The position numbers were made by a program, and so were the translations under genes. A stretch of 64,000 bases of DNA from Polaromonas vacuolata (lineage in GTDB: Bacteria; Pseudomonadota; Gammaproteobacteria; Burkholderiales; Burkholderiaceae_C): contig NZ_CP051461.1 in the NCBI RefSeq assembly GCF_012584515.1, positions 2,909,501 to 2,973,500 on the forward strand. Direction: 5' to 3'. Positions 33,834-44,040 of this stretch are shown piece by piece (position 1 is the first letter of the stretch; each line of letters starts with the position of its first letter). Below the pieces are notes generated by a model that saw only the letters and a program-made list of their open reading frames with translations, had not been told where the DNA came from and ran no database searches.

Positions 33834-35476
33834 GCCTTAAAAGCGTATCCCTGCGGGACTTTGTAATTGTTCATACTCTTGACTTAGACCTAGAGTGCGG
33901 CTTTACCGTGCTCACCGGTGAGACCGGCGCGGGCAAATCCATTTTGATAGATGCGCTACAACTAGCGCTGGGCGCAAGGGCTGACGCCGGTGTGGTGCGC
34001 GAAGGCGCGCAGCGCTGCGACATCAGCGCCGAATTTGACACGCCGCCCAGCCTGCAGTCTTGGCTAGAACTTGCCGGTTTCAGCAGCGCTGAGACACTGT
34101 TACTTAGGCGCACCATAGACCAGCAAGGCAAAAGCCGGGCTTGGATTAACGGCGGCGCAGCCACCGCCACGCAACTCAGAGAAATCGCCGATCAACTCAT
34201 AGACATTCACGGTCAGCACGCTTGGCAAAGCCTGACACGGCCAGACGCGGTGCGTGGCCTACTCGACTCCTACGGCAGTATCAATACACAAAAGCTCAGC
34301 TTGCAATGGCAAGCTTGGCGCAGCGCACAAAAAACACTCAATCAAGCGTTACTAACTCAGGACAGTTTGCAGACGGAGCGCGAACGCCTAGCGTGGCAAA
34401 TCGCGGAGGTCGACAAACTCGCGCCTGAACCTAACGAATGGGAAGAACTCAACGCCCAGCACAGCCGACTCTCGAATGCCCAAACCTTGCGCGACGCGGT
34501 GCAAAGCGCACTTGCTGTGCTTGAAGATGACGAACAGAACGTCGGCACTATGCTTGGCCGGGCACTTAGCGCGCTAGAAAGTCAAGCGCATATAGAGCCG
34601 CAATTCAAAGCCCTGAGCGAGGTGCTAGCCAGCGCGCTAGCGCAGACCGAGGATGCTGTTAGATCACTACACGGCTATGCGCGTCATGCCGAGCTTGAAC
34701 CACAACGACTTAGCCAGCTTGACGAGCGCTTAGCGCTGTGGATTAGCCTTTCTAGACGCTACAAACGCCAACCCGCAGAACTGGCCGATTTACTCGACTC
34801 TTGGCGCGTTGCTCTAGAGCAGCTAGACGCTGCAGCCGACCTAGACCAGCTCAAAGAAAGCGAAAAACTAGCTCTCGCAGCCTTTCATAATGAAGCCCTT
34901 TTAGTGTCACGACTGCGCGCAAAAACAGCCCCCGCGTTGGCCAAGGCCGTGAGCCAAGTGATGCAAGAGTTAGGTATGCAGGGCGGCAAGTTCGAAATCG
35001 CACTGCAAAAGCTAGATCAACCCGCCCAGTACGGTTTAGAGCAAGCCGAATTTTTAGTTGCAGGCCACGCCGGCAGTACGCCGCGCCCAGTCGGGAAAGT
35101 TGCCTCAGGTGGCGAGCTCTCCCGCATAGCACTGGCCATAGCCGTGACCACCAGCGAGCTCGGTCAAGCCCAAACCTTGATTTTTGATGAGATTGACTCC
35201 GGCATAGGCGGCGCTGTGGCTGAAACAGTGGGCCGCTTAATGCATCAGCTTGGTAAAGATCGTCAGGTGCTGGCGGTGACTCACTTACCGCAAGTGGCCA
35301 CTTGTGCCGACCAACACTTGGTGGTGGCAAAGCAAAGCGACAAAGGCAAAACCATGAGCTCGGTAGCCAAGATACAAGGCCAGCCGCGCGTTGGCGAAAT
35401 CGCGCGCATGCTGGGTGGCGAAAAACTATCGCAAACGACTATGGCGCATGCCAAAGAAATGTTGGAACAAAAATGA
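33830..35476 (+). CDS. recN: DNA repair protein RecN
   Basis: A 548-residue SMC-like ATPase acting in double-strand-break repair. Walker A is in [23 protein letters not shown] near residue 30. The middle third is coiled coil (roughly 150-370). The C-terminal head has the signature [17 protein letters not shown] and Walker [14 protein letters not shown] with [13 protein letters not shown] TH. The start ATG at 33830 overlaps the nadK stop; the frame is open upstream to 33779 but without family character. The 3' end overlaps rapZ in the same way, so all three are translationally coupled. Confidence 0.96.
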   Translation: MSLKSVSLRDFVIVHTLDLDLECGFTVLTGETGAGKSILIDALQLALGARADAGVVREGAQRCDISAEFDTPPSLQSWLELAGFSSAETLLLRRTIDQQGKSRAWINGGAATATQLREIADQLIDIHGQHAWQSLTRPDAVRGLLDSYGSINTQKLSLQWQAWRSAQKTLNQALLTQDSLQTERERLAWQIAEVDKLAPEPNEWEELNAQHSRLSNAQTLRDAVQSALAVLEDDEQNVGTMLGRALSALESQAHIEPQFKALSEVLASALAQTEDAVRSLHGYARHAELEPQRLSQLDERLALWISLSRRYKRQPAELADLLDSWRVALEQLDAAADLDQLKESEKLALAAFHNEALLVSRLRAKTAPALAKAVSQVMQELGMQGGKFEIALQKLDQPAQYGLEQAEFLVAGHAGSTPRPVGKVASGGELSRIALAIAVTTSELGQAQTLIFDEIDSGIGGAVAETVGRLMHQLGKDRQVLAVTHLPQVATCADQHLVVAKQSDKGKTMSSVAKIQGQPRVGEIARMLGGEKLSQTTMAHAKEMLEQK

Positions 35477-36351
35477 CTACCTCGCTAGAAATGGTGCTAA
35501 TTACAGGCATGTCGGGATCTGGAAAATCAGTCGCGCTGCATGCGCTAGAAGACGCTGGTTATTACTGCGTAGACAACCTTCCGCCTGAGCTGCTCACCGC
35601 TTTTACCGATTTACAAATCCAACACGGCGCCACCCGCAAAGTAGCCATTGCTATGGATGTGCGCAGCGCTACCTCACTGCCGCAGGTACCCGAGCAGTTG
35701 CAGCAACTGCGCTCTCAAGGTGTGGCGGTACGCTCTTTGTTTCTTGATGCAGGTGTCGATACGCTGGTGCGGCGCTACTCCGAAACTAGGCGTCTGCATC
35801 CGCTTTCTCGCCCCGACACACTTGACCAGCACCGTGCTTTGGTCGACGCGATAGAACTAGAGCGCGAACTACTGCAAGAATTGCGCGACCAGTCGCATGC
35901 ACTAGACACCAGCGTGATACGGCCGGCGCAGTTACAGGCCTATATCAAGGCGCTGATCTCAGCACCCGCCACGCAGCTCACACTGGTGTTTGAATCCTTT
36001 GGCTTTAAGCGCGGCGTACCACTGGCGGCAGACTATGTTTTTGACGTGCGCATGCTGCCCAATCCGCACTACGAAAAAGAGCTAAAAAGTCTAACCGGAC
36101 GCGATCAAGCCGTAGTCGACTATTTGCGCGAGCATCAACCCGTGGCCGACATGCTGGGCGACATAGAGCGTTTCATGGATCGCTGGCTCAAGGCCTTGGC
36201 GCTTGACCACCGCAGCTACGTCACGGTAGCGATTGGCTGCACTGGCGGCCAGCATCGCTCGGTTTATCTGGTGGAAGAATTAACGCGAATTTTCTCCAGT
36301 CGTTGGAATACGCTCAAGCGCCACCGCGAGCTCGACTCACTGCCAACCTAA
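35473..36351 (+). CDS. rapZ: RNase adapter protein RapZ (P-loop nucleotide-binding)
   Basis: A 292-residue protein of the YvcJ/RapZ family. Walker A GMSGSGKS lies near residue 12, followed by [17 protein letters not shown], a family hallmark. The C-terminal half carries [23 protein letters not shown] and [17 protein letters not shown], the conserved RapZ C-terminus. In E. coli RapZ directs RNase E to the GlmZ sRNA; in betaproteobacteria its partners are less clear. Its start overlaps the recN stop by 4 nt. In many betaproteobacteria hprK precedes rapZ; here recN takes that place. Confidence 0.94.
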   Translation: MTTSLEMVLITGMSGSGKSVALHALEDAGYYCVDNLPPELLTAFTDLQIQHGATRKVAIAMDVRSATSLPQVPEQLQQLRSQGVAVRSLFLDAGVDTLVRRYSETRRLHPLSRPDTLDQHRALVDAIELERELLQELRDQSHALDTSVIRPAQLQAYIKALISAPATQLTLVFESFGFKRGVPLAADYVFDVRMLPNPHYEKELKSLTGRDQAVVDYLREHQPVADMLGDIERFMDRWLKALALDHRSYVTVAIGCTGGQHRSVYLVEELTRIFSSRWNTLKRHRELDSLPT

Positions 36352-36449
36352 GCCCGCAGCGGTGACTAGCGTGCCCGTCAATACCCTAGCGCTTGACTGA
36401 AATACAGCGGCGTAAATCTCTAGTTAAAAGTCTCAAGCTACAACACCAC

Positions 36450-37568
36450 TCAAACAGCAGCGGGTTGAAGAAGCTTGCGTATGGGTGCAGGTAGGCCTAG
36501 TTTTTCCCACGCCTGAGGCGTAAACCAAGCGCCTAAATTTTGGCGCTCTGCAACCATCAGACTAGGCTCGCGTGCGGGCGAATTTTGCTGCATAGGGAAC
36601 AGCGCAATCACCGGATGCAAATGCAAATCTTTGTGCGTAAGCACGTGAACAAAGGGTTTAACAAATTCAAGCCGAGTCTGCATGACGTCAGGCACAAAAC
36701 TACTCAAAGCGTCTTCGCTGTCAAACACCGGAAGGCAATACAGACCGCCCCAAATACCACTGACAGGCCGGCGCTCTAGCCACACACTGCCGTCCGGTTT
36801 TTGCGCCCACAGCAAACGTAATTGCTGCGAACTACGCTTGAGTTTTTTAGTCTTGATCGGATACTGTTCGGGCGTTCCGGTCGCAAAACCTAGACAAATC
36901 TCACGCACCGGACAAGACGGACAAGCCGGCTTGCTACGCGTACAAAGCGTCGCACCTAAATCCATTAAACCTTGGGTGTAGCGCGGCATGTTTTGAGTCA
37001 GATTTTTCTCAGGCAACAAGTCGTTGGCAATGAGCTGCAATTGACGCACTGCAGCGCCTTCGGCCATGTCGCCATCAAAGGCCATTAACCGGGTCAGCAC
37101 GCGCTTTACATTGCCGTCAAGAATCGCCACGCGTTCAGCAAAACAAAATGAAGCAATCGCTGCCGCCGTGGACGGCCCTATACCGGGCAAGGTTTGTAGT
37201 TGCTCAGAAGTGGACGGAAACTCTCCACCGTGCAAAGCCAAAACCTGCTGTGCGCAGCGATGTAAATTACGCGCACGGCTGTAGTAACCCAGCCCACTCC
37301 AAAGCCCCAGCACTTCATCCTGATCGGCCTGCGCTAGCTCAGTCACGCTAGGAAAACGCTGTAAAAATCGAGCGTAATAATCTATCACCGTGACAACTTG
37401 GGTTTGCTGCAACATGATCTCAGAGAGCCAGACGCGGTAGGGGTCGCGCGTGTTTTGCCAGGGCAGCGTATGCCGGCCAAACTCTTTTTGCCACGTAATG
37501 AGATCGGGTGCGAAACGCAATTTAGTAACGCCCAGACAGGTGCTAATAACAGGAGATTTTTTCGGCAT
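36450..37568 (-). CDS. mutY: A/G-specific adenine glycosylase
   Basis: A 372-residue base-excision enzyme that removes A mispaired with 8-oxoG. It has LSEIMLQQTQVVTVIDYY with the catalytic Glu, the HhH segment LQTLPGIGPSTAAAIASFCF with the catalytic Asp in AILDGNVKRVL, and the 4Fe-4S cluster motif C-x6-C-x2-C-x5-C (CTRSKPACPSCPVREIC). A C-terminal NUDIX-like domain has HVLTHKDLHLHP. It converges with rapZ. On the left strand it follows the dynamin-like gene (69-nt gap) and mutM. Confidence 0.95.
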   Translation of the reverse strand: MPKKSPVISTCLGVTKLRFAPDLITWQKEFGRHTLPWQNTRDPYRVWLSEIMLQQTQVVTVIDYYARFLQRFPSVTELAQADQDEVLGLWSGLGYYSRARNLHRCAQQVLALHGGEFPSTSEQLQTLPGIGPSTAAAIASFCFAERVAILDGNVKRVLTRLMAFDGDMAEGAAVRQLQLIANDLLPEKNLTQNMPRYTQGLMDLGATLCTRSKPACPSCPVREICLGFATGTPEQYPIKTKKLKRSSQQLRLLWAQKPDGSVWLERRPVSGIWGGLYCLPVFDSEDALSSFVPDVMQTRLEFVKPFVHVLTHKDLHLHPVIALFPMQQNSPAREPSLMVAERQNLGAWFTPQAWEKLGLPAPIRKLLQPAAV

Positions 37569-37637
37569 ATTTTTTTATTGACTGACGTAGTAAAGCGCTC
37601 ATACCGGAGACTTACCGGCAGATATTTGAAGTGTTTT

Positions 37638-39626
37638 TTAAGCCAGTTCGGCCGCCGCAAGCACTCGCTTAGCGCTATCTGGTTCAGACTGCGAAAAAAC
37701 CGCTCGCGAAAGCAAAGGCGTGTCAGTCAATTTCGCTGTGAGTTCAATCAGTTTTACATTGAGATTTTTAAGTGCCAGCTCTTGTACAGCTATGTCGGCG
37801 ATGCGTTCATCGAGACCCGAGGTCGCATCTTGTATGCGCTCGATGGCTTCTAAGCGACGACCGAAATTGCGCCGTCGCTCGCGCAGCTGAGTATCGAGCT
37901 GAGAGGCTGCAGATTTATTCCACAGCTCCACATCGTTTAGCGCTTGCTCAAAAACTATGCGCAAGCGGGTAGCTAGGGCCAACATCAAACGCTCTGAAAA
38001 ATCAGCCTGAGTGAGCTTGATCACTTTACCAACCCCAAGGTATTGCAAATGACTGCGCTCAATCGAATCTAAATCTTGTCGGTAACGTGCCAGCTCTGGG
38101 GCTTTCGGTGCTTGCAGTGAAAATCCAAATTCGCTGTTGACTTGCCGAAACGCAGCCGCCAGCATGGCGTAAATTTCCGCGCTCTGCGCTCCAGCCTGAT
38201 CTAGACTTTCACGTAAGCGGATAAAGGTATTTTTATATGCTTTTTTCAAGCCGAACTTAATACCGGGTTGCTTGAGCGCGAGTTTAAATTCGACCAGTTC
38301 AGTCTTGAGTCTGGTCGAACCCAGCAAGACCAGCAACGAGCGCAAAAGTTTAAGGTGCACGCTGCGCGTAGCCTGAATTCGCAAGCCACTTTCGTCGAAC
38401 TCAAGCTGCTCTTGCAAAATACGCGATCGCATGAGTTTGACAACGGATACATTTTTACCGCTCAGTCCACGCAACTCATCAGCCTGTTCTGCCAGATCTC
38501 TATGCCTAACGTGAATGACGCGGCCGGCTTCGGCACGCAACTCGCTAATGGCGTTGGCTACTGTAACTTGCAAAATATTCTGGCGCTGCCCCATGATTTC
38601 ATCGGCCAACATACGCTCGAGTTCTGGCAAGCCACTGGCAGCAAGAAGCTCGCGATTACGTGTGATTTTGGCCACCAAACCTTTTTGTGCCGACACAGCG
38701 GTCAGCCGCGATTTAGGCAGACCGAGTATTTCAGCTGAGATCACAACTTGTTTGTCTATCTGCGCTGCGACCTGTTCGGGAGAACTCAGTGCGTCCCAAA
38801 GCATGTCTATCTTGTTGAGGACCACCAGCCGAGAAATACTTTGATCGTCATCCGTGGCCAAGTGCTCGCGCCAGATGCTGAGATCAGACTTTGTCACGCC
38901 CGTATCCACACCCAGAATAAAAACTACCGCCTGCGCTTGTGGAATTAGACTCACCGTGAGTTCAGGTTCGGCGCCTATAGCATTTAGGCCGGGCGTATCG
39001 AGAATCACCAAGCCTTGTTTTAGCAGAGGGTGGGCGATATTGATCAATGCGTGGCGCCACTTTGGCACCTCAACTAATGAATCGGCATCCGGCAGCGGGT
39101 TATCTTCTGGCTGCGTATCGTTCCAAAACCCTAGTGCGCGCGCCTGTTCAATGCTGACGCGGCTGACATCAGCGACTTTTTCAAGCGCTTTGGCAAGTTG
39201 GGCGGGATCGTTTACATCTAGGTCTATGCACACCCACTGATCGGGCTGGTCGCGCCAATCCATCAAGAATTGAGACTTCAGTCGAGTATCGATTGGCAAC
39301 AGCCGTAAACAAGCTGGCAGATCTGCATTCCAAGCCAACTCGGTCGGACACATGGTGGTGCGACCCGCACTGGCTGGCATGATGCGTCTGCCGTAGCCGG
39401 CAAAAAATATGGCGTTAATTAACTCAGATTTACCGCGCGAGAACTCAGCGACAAAAGCCACCATGATCTTGTCTGAGCGTACTTGTGATTCCAGCCTGCT
39501 CAGGCGACTTTCAACGGCGGCGTCAAGTAAGTCGTGCGACTTCATCCATTCCACCAGCAGTTTCAAGCGCAACGCGAAATCGCGGCGCCATGCGCTATGC
39601 TGATCAAATCGTTGGTTAAAAGACAT
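37638..39626 (-). CDS. Dynamin-family GTPase (bacterial dynamin-like protein)
   Basis: A 662-residue protein with an N-terminal helix and a dynamin-type G domain: P-loop AEFSRGKSELINAIF (GKS), the threonine switch region near GRTTMCPTEL, G3 DTPGLNAIG and G4 LNKID. The C-terminal 350 residues are helical, as in bacterial dynamin-like proteins, with no obvious transmembrane segment. The frame extends to a TTG at 39656; the ATG at 39626 is preferred. Such GTPases act on membranes or in chromosome-related processes (CrfC-like). It lies between mutM and mutY on the same strand, so an operon mutM-dynamin-mutY is likely. Confidence 0.88.
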   Translation of the reverse strand: MSFNQRFDQHSAWRRDFALRLKLLVEWMKSHDLLDAAVESRLSRLESQVRSDKIMVAFVAEFSRGKSELINAIFFAGYGRRIMPASAGRTTMCPTELAWNADLPACLRLLPIDTRLKSQFLMDWRDQPDQWVCIDLDVNDPAQLAKALEKVADVSRVSIEQARALGFWNDTQPEDNPLPDADSLVEVPKWRHALINIAHPLLKQGLVILDTPGLNAIGAEPELTVSLIPQAQAVVFILGVDTGVTKSDLSIWREHLATDDDQSISRLVVLNKIDMLWDALSSPEQVAAQIDKQVVISAEILGLPKSRLTAVSAQKGLVAKITRNRELLAASGLPELERMLADEIMGQRQNILQVTVANAISELRAEAGRVIHVRHRDLAEQADELRGLSGKNVSVVKLMRSRILQEQLEFDESGLRIQATRSVHLKLLRSLLVLLGSTRLKTELVEFKLALKQPGIKFGLKKAYKNTFIRLRESLDQAGAQSAEIYAMLAAAFRQVNSEFGFSLQAPKAPELARYRQDLDSIERSHLQYLGVGKVIKLTQADFSERLMLALATRLRIVFEQALNDVELWNKSAASQLDTQLRERRRNFGRRLEAIERIQDATSGLDERIADIAVQELALKNLNVKLIELTAKLTDTPLLSRAVFSQSEPDSAKRVLAAAELA

Positions 39627-39757
39627 GTTCAAAGACCAATAGTTAATCCCAGCCAATATAGCATCGACGAAATGAAACAGCTACGAAACAGTTCTCGCAG
39701 CGTAGTCGCGGCCTCTTGACAGGACGCTTTTAAGTTTTTTTAGCGCCGCTTTAAAAC

Positions 39758-40573
39758 TTAAGGTTTCTGGCAGATGGCGCAGAAAAATGTTGATCGCTGA
39801 CCTTGCCGCATACTTTTAATCGGGTTGCTGCAAATTTTGCACGGCAGACCAGCTCGGTCGTAAACCATGGCTTCGAGCTGAAAATAACCGCTCTCGCCTT
39901 GCGCATTAGAAAAATCCTTCAAAGTACTACCGCCCTTGGCTACAGCCCGGGCCAAGACATCGCAGATAGCCGCGTGGAGTCGGTCAGATCTAGGCCGGCT
40001 CAAACGCATGGCGCGCGTTGTAGGCCTGATGCCCGCTAAAAACAAAGCCTCAGACGCATAAATATTGCCCACACCCACTACCACCTCGCCAGCCAGCAAA
40101 ACTTGTTTAATCGCCGTTTTTCGCAGCTTTAGTGCTTGATGAAAAAGTACGGCGTTAAAGAAGTCTCCTAGCGGCTCCACACCCAAACGGCCCAAAAGTT
40201 TTTGCGCACTGGCATGTTCTTGGCTAGGCGCAAAAACCACCGCACCAAATCGCCGTGGGTCGTGCAGGCGCAAAGTTCCTAAATTCGTGACAAGGTCGAA
40301 ATGATCATGTTTGCCAGCTGGCGGCGTATGGATAGAAAAAGTAACGCTGCCCGACATACCCAAGTGCATCAGCAGCAGGCCTGCACTGAGATCTAACAAC
40401 AGGTATTTGCCGCGCCTGCGCACACCAAGCACCTGCTGATCAACTAGCGATTGCGGCTCACAACCGAGTGGCCAACGCAGCGGCTTACCCAGCTGCGCGT
40501 GGCTAATATGCGCACCTTGGATACGGTCGGCAAAACTTAGGCGGGTGACTTCAACTTCGGGTAATTCAGGCAT
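39758..40573 (-). CDS. mutM: Formamidopyrimidine-DNA glycosylase
   Basis: A 271-residue glycosylase/AP lyase that removes 8-oxoG and formamidopyrimidines. The N-terminus MPELPEVEV contains the catalytic Pro2 and Glu. The middle has the H2TH segment [21 protein letters not shown]. The C-terminus has a zinc finger with CKICSNPI...FFCAICQK. The frame is open 30 codons upstream of the ATG at 40573, but Pro2 must follow the start, which fixes it. It is divergent from the TPR-protein gene and first of the leftward mutM-dynamin-mutY group. Confidence 0.97.
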   Translation of the reverse strand: MPELPEVEVTRLSFADRIQGAHISHAQLGKPLRWPLGCEPQSLVDQQVLGVRRRGKYLLLDLSAGLLLMHLGMSGSVTFSIHTPPAGKHDHFDLVTNLGTLRLHDPRRFGAVVFAPSQEHASAQKLLGRLGVEPLGDFFNAVLFHQALKLRKTAIKQVLLAGEVVVGVGNIYASEALFLAGIRPTTRAMRLSRPRSDRLHAAICDVLARAVAKGGSTLKDFSNAQGESGYFQLEAMVYDRAGLPCKICSNPIKSMRQGQRSTFFCAICQKP

Positions 40574-40718
40574 GAACAGAGCATAAGCTGTAGTCAAAAA
40601 CCGCATCATGCTGCGAGCCATTGAAAAGTTTGGAACCATTGCGTTTAAAGACTGATCCAGCACATCAGAATTACAAAGGCTGCATATGCGCGACTCACGC
40701 TTGAACTATCATGGTTTG

Positions 40719-42521
40719 ATGAAGAAAAAAATGATTTTTGCCCTGGCTGCTTTGTCGCTGACAGTGCCGCTGCTGAGTGCTCAAGCACAAGAGGTAAAAA
40801 GGCCTAGCCCGATTAACGCGCCAAGAGTTAAGCCTGCCGTAGCCGCACTCTTAGATGCACAAGCCAGCGATAAGCTGCCTGCGCAATCAGCCCTTGGTGG
40901 CGAATTGTTCTACCAGCTGCTACTAGGTGAAATCACAGCACAAGAAGGTGAGCCGGCCGCAGGTTTTGCCCTCATGCTTGACGCTGCACGCAAAACTAAC
41001 GACGCAGAGCTTTATCAGCGGGCCACCGAAATGGCGTTGCAATCGCGTTCTGGTGAAGCCGCATTACAGGCCGCTAAAGCTTGGCAACTGGCCAAGCCCA
41101 ACAGTCTGGAACCCAACCGTTTCTTGTTGCAAATTCTCATCACACTTAACCGCATCAGCGAGACTTCGGCACCGCTCAAAGCCAACTTATTGCTCACACC
41201 TGCAGCGGATCGTGCTTTTGCGATCAACTCCATACCAGCGGCGTACGCCCGCACTAACGACAAAAAAATGGCCGCCAGCTTAGTTCAGCAGGCCTTGCTT
41301 ACCTATCTAACTAATCCGGTCACAGCCGGCTCAGCATGGACAACGGTCAGCCGCATGCAATTGGCAGCAGGCGACTTGGTTTCTGCTTTGCAGGCAGCGC
41401 AGCAAGCACAGGCGGCTGAGCCCAAGTCACCCGGCCCAGCGCTGATTGGTTTAGAGCTGATGTCGTCCATCACCAATCCAGCAGAGACCTTGGTCAAAAA
41501 TTATTTTGAGCGCCAACCTAAAGCACCGCCCGAAGTGCGTATGGGTTATGTGCGCGTATTGCTCGACGCCCAACGTGTTGCCGACGCTAGTGCGCAGCTG
41601 CAAATCGTGAACCGAGATCAACCGCAATTTGCCGCGGCATGGCTGGTACTGGGATCGTTGCAATTGCAACAAGCTCAAACCGGCCTTGCCCAAACCTCGC
41701 TAGAGCGCTACGTGGCGCTGGCAGAACAACAAACCGACGCCGAGCAAAATAAACGCGGTATTGCTTCGGCTTATCTGTCATTGGCTGAGTTAGCAGAAAA
41801 GCGCAAAGACTTTGCAGCCGCCCAGAACTGGATAAGCAAAATAGACAACTCTGAAGACTTGATTCAAGTGCAGCTCAGAAGCGCTTCCATACTCGCTAGC
41901 CAAGGAAAAATTGATGAGGCGCGCGAGTTACTGAAAAATCTACCCGAGACCAAGCCAGAAGACGCAAGACTCAAGCTAATGGCAGAAATTAGCTTGCTGC
42001 GCGACTTCAAACAATATCAGCTGGCTTTTGACTTGCTTGGCCAGGCTGCTGCCCAATTCCCCCAAGAGCCCGACTTGCTTTACGACCAAGCCATGATGGC
42101 CCAGAAAATCAGCAACATGCCAGCGATGGAGAGTTTGCTTAGACAAGTCATAAAACTCAAACCAGATTACTACGGCGCCTACAACGCCTTGGGCTACTCG
42201 TTTGCAGACCGCAATGTGAACTTACCTGAAGCCAAGGCCTTAATCCAAAAAGCACTCGAATACGCACCGCAAGATCCCTTTATTAGCGACAGCTTAGGCT
42301 GGGTCGAATACCGCATGGGCAACAAAGCCGAAGCTGAACGCATCTTTGCAAAAGCCTACGCAGCTAAGCCGGACGCTGAAATAGCCGCTCACTACGGCGA
42401 AGTCTTGTGGGAAAGTGGCGAGCAGGAAAAAGCCAAAATTGTCTGGCGAGAAGGTCAACTACTCAACCCCGACAATGAAACCTTAGTAGAGACACTAGAG
42501 CGCTTAAAGGTAAAGCTTTGA
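40719..42521 (+). CDS. TPR-repeat protein with signal peptide, upstream of lolB
   Basis: A 600-residue protein with an N-terminal signal (MKKKMIFALAALSLTVPLLSAQAQ-type, cleavage near AQA), so it should be periplasmic or envelope-associated. The mature part is built from tetratricopeptide repeats, clearest near YYGAYNALGYSFADRNVNLPEA and ISDSLGWVEYRMGNKAEAERIFAKA, with 34-residue spacing. Such proteins precede lolB-ispE in many betaproteobacteria. Its exact role is unknown; TPRs suggest a scaffold for envelope assembly. Its stop overlaps the lolB start. ATG 40719 is preferred over the longer frame from 40686. Confidence 0.87.
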   Translation: MKKKMIFALAALSLTVPLLSAQAQEVKRPSPINAPRVKPAVAALLDAQASDKLPAQSALGGELFYQLLLGEITAQEGEPAAGFALMLDAARKTNDAELYQRATEMALQSRSGEAALQAAKAWQLAKPNSLEPNRFLLQILITLNRISETSAPLKANLLLTPAADRAFAINSIPAAYARTNDKKMAASLVQQALLTYLTNPVTAGSAWTTVSRMQLAAGDLVSALQAAQQAQAAEPKSPGPALIGLELMSSITNPAETLVKNYFERQPKAPPEVRMGYVRVLLDAQRVADASAQLQIVNRDQPQFAAAWLVLGSLQLQQAQTGLAQTSLERYVALAEQQTDAEQNKRGIASAYLSLAELAEKRKDFAAAQNWISKIDNSEDLIQVQLRSASILASQGKIDEARELLKNLPETKPEDARLKLMAEISLLRDFKQYQLAFDLLGQAAAQFPQEPDLLYDQAMMAQKISNMPAMESLLRQVIKLKPDYYGAYNALGYSFADRNVNLPEAKALIQKALEYAPQDPFISDSLGWVEYRMGNKAEAERIFAKAYAAKPDAEIAAHYGEVLWESGEQEKAKIVWREGQLLNPDNETLVETLERLKVKL

Positions 42522-43027
42522 GCCGACTGTTTTTGTCACGCCGCTCGCTGGCGTTTGCCGGATTGGTTTCAAGCGCTTTAATTATGAGTGGTTGCGCCAG
42601 CACACCCACCTCAATTAATCAGCAAGACCAAACTGACGTATGGGCCGGTCGCCTCAGCTTGCAAATACACAGTGAACCAGCGCAGGCATTTTTTGCTGGC
42701 TTTGAACTGCGCGGCAATGCCCAGCAAGGCGAGTTAAGTTTGACCAGCCCGATTGGCAGCACGCTGGGTTTAATGCGCTGGTCACCAGGCCAGGCAACGC
42801 TTGCGACTGGTGGCGAGATTAAACGTTATAGCTCTACCGATGAACTGATAGAAAAAAGCACAGGCGCAGCAATACCGCTGAGCGCGTTATTTGACTGGCT
42901 GCGCGGCACGAACACGGTCTTGAGCGGCTGGACCGCCGATCTTTCGCGCCAGCAAGATGGCCGCATAGACGCGACGCGACGCTCGCCTGCGCCGCTGACA
43001 CAGCTTCGCATTGTGCTCAATCAATAA
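42518..43027 (+). CDS. lolB: Outer-membrane lipoprotein receptor LolB
   Basis: A 169-residue lipoprotein that inserts lipoproteins into the outer membrane at the end of the Lol pathway. It has a signal peptide and lipobox LIMSGC (Cys about residue 26), followed by the LolB fold: VWAGRLSLQIHSEPAQAFFAGFELRG, GSTLGLMRWSPGQATL and PLSALFDWLRG, which are the usual landmarks. It starts with TTG overlapping the TPR gene's stop codon by 4 nt, a coupling frequent here. The gene order TPR protein-lolB-ispE supports the call. Confidence 0.9.
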   Translation: MSRLFLSRRSLAFAGLVSSALIMSGCASTPTSINQQDQTDVWAGRLSLQIHSEPAQAFFAGFELRGNAQQGELSLTSPIGSTLGLMRWSPGQATLATGGEIKRYSSTDELIEKSTGAAIPLSALFDWLRGTNTVLSGWTADLSRQQDGRIDATRRSPAPLTQLRIVLNQ

Positions 43028-43036
43028 GCGTTTCTC

Positions 43037-43909
43037 ATGACAAAGTCACCCCTGCGGGCCATCTACGATGTGCCTGCGCCAGCCAAGCTCAATCTTTTTT
43101 TGCACATCACCGGCAGACGCGCTGATGGCTACCATTTAATGCAGTCGGTCTTCATGCTGATCGACTGGTGCGACACCCTGCACTTCGAATTGCGTCAAGA
43201 CGGCGGCATCAGCCGAAGCGACATCAGGGGTAACGGGTCCATAGAGACTCTTCCCGAGGTAGACCTTTGCGTACGCGCCGCCAAAGCCTTGCAAATAGCC
43301 ACGGCCTGCACCTTAGGTGTTCACATCACATTGGAAAAACGCATTCCCTCGCAAGCCGGCATGGGCGGCGGATCATCCGATGCGGCTAGCTGCTTATTAG
43401 CACTACAGCGACTCTGGGGAGTCGCTTTGCCGCGCGCAGAATTAATGGCACTGGCATTAAAGTTGGGCGCAGACGTGCCGTTTTTTCTATCCGGCGGACA
43501 CGCTTGGGTAGAAGGAATTGGTGAATTAATCACGCCAATCGAGTTACCCACAGCGCACTTTTTAGTCATCAAACCCGAGGCCGGCTTAGCTACCCAAGAT
43601 ATTTTCACCTCGCCTTTGCTAAAACGTGACTCTGAAACTGATACACTGCAAGGCTTCGCTACAAATAGTGAAAGTCAAATTTACGAGTTTGGCCGAAACG
43701 ATTTGCAGCCGGTAGCCAAAAGTTTATGCCCGCAGCTTGAACAGTCTTTAGACTTTTTAGCCGAGATGCAACTCAAAGGGCGCATGACCGGCTCAGGCAG
43801 CGCAGTATTTGCAAAGTTGACACAAAAAATAGAAATACCGGTACTCGAAAGTACATGGAAAACAAAAATTTGTGTCAATTTAGAGAAACACCCTCTCGCA
43901 GCTTGGTAA
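43037..43909 (+). CDS. ispE: 4-diphosphocytidyl-2-C-methyl-D-erythritol kinase
   Basis: A 290-residue GHMP kinase of the MEP isoprenoid pathway that phosphorylates the 2-hydroxyl of CDP-methylerythritol. It has PAPAKLNLFLHITGRRADGYH at the start, the ATP-binding loop PSQAGMGGGSSDAASCL near residue 105, FFLSGGHAWVEGIGE, and the C-terminal MTGSGSAVFA. The length fits the family. It starts 9 nt after lolB and ends ahead of tRNA-Gln, preceded by two inverted repeats. The order lolB-ispE-tRNA-prs is classical for betaproteobacteria. Confidence 0.96.
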   Translation: MTKSPLRAIYDVPAPAKLNLFLHITGRRADGYHLMQSVFMLIDWCDTLHFELRQDGGISRSDIRGNGSIETLPEVDLCVRAAKALQIATACTLGVHITLEKRIPSQAGMGGGSSDAASCLLALQRLWGVALPRAELMALALKLGADVPFFLSGGHAWVEGIGELITPIELPTAHFLVIKPEAGLATQDIFTSPLLKRDSETDTLQGFATNSESQIYEFGRNDLQPVAKSLCPQLEQSLDFLAEMQLKGRMTGSGSAVFAKLTQKIEIPVLESTWKTKICVNLEKHPLAAW

Positions 43910-43968
43910 ACTATGAGGCTGCTAATAATTAACTTTAATTAAAAGTAAGGTTAATTAAGAGGTGTTTA

Positions 43969-44036
43969 AGCGTTTAGAAGTTAAACGCTGAAAAAGTTAT
44001 AGGTTTGTTGCACAGCGTATGCAATGCAACAGACCT
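43969..44036. repeat. Two inverted repeats between ispE and tRNA-Gln
   Basis: AGCGTTTA (43969-43976) pairs with TAAACGCT (43982-43989). A 12-bp imperfect repeat (44001-44012 with 44025-44036, one mismatch) ends 4 nt before the tRNA. The first may end ispE transcription, although no T-run follows. The second covers the expected tRNA promoter or leader. Confidence 0.6.
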
Positions 44037-44040
44037 GTGT

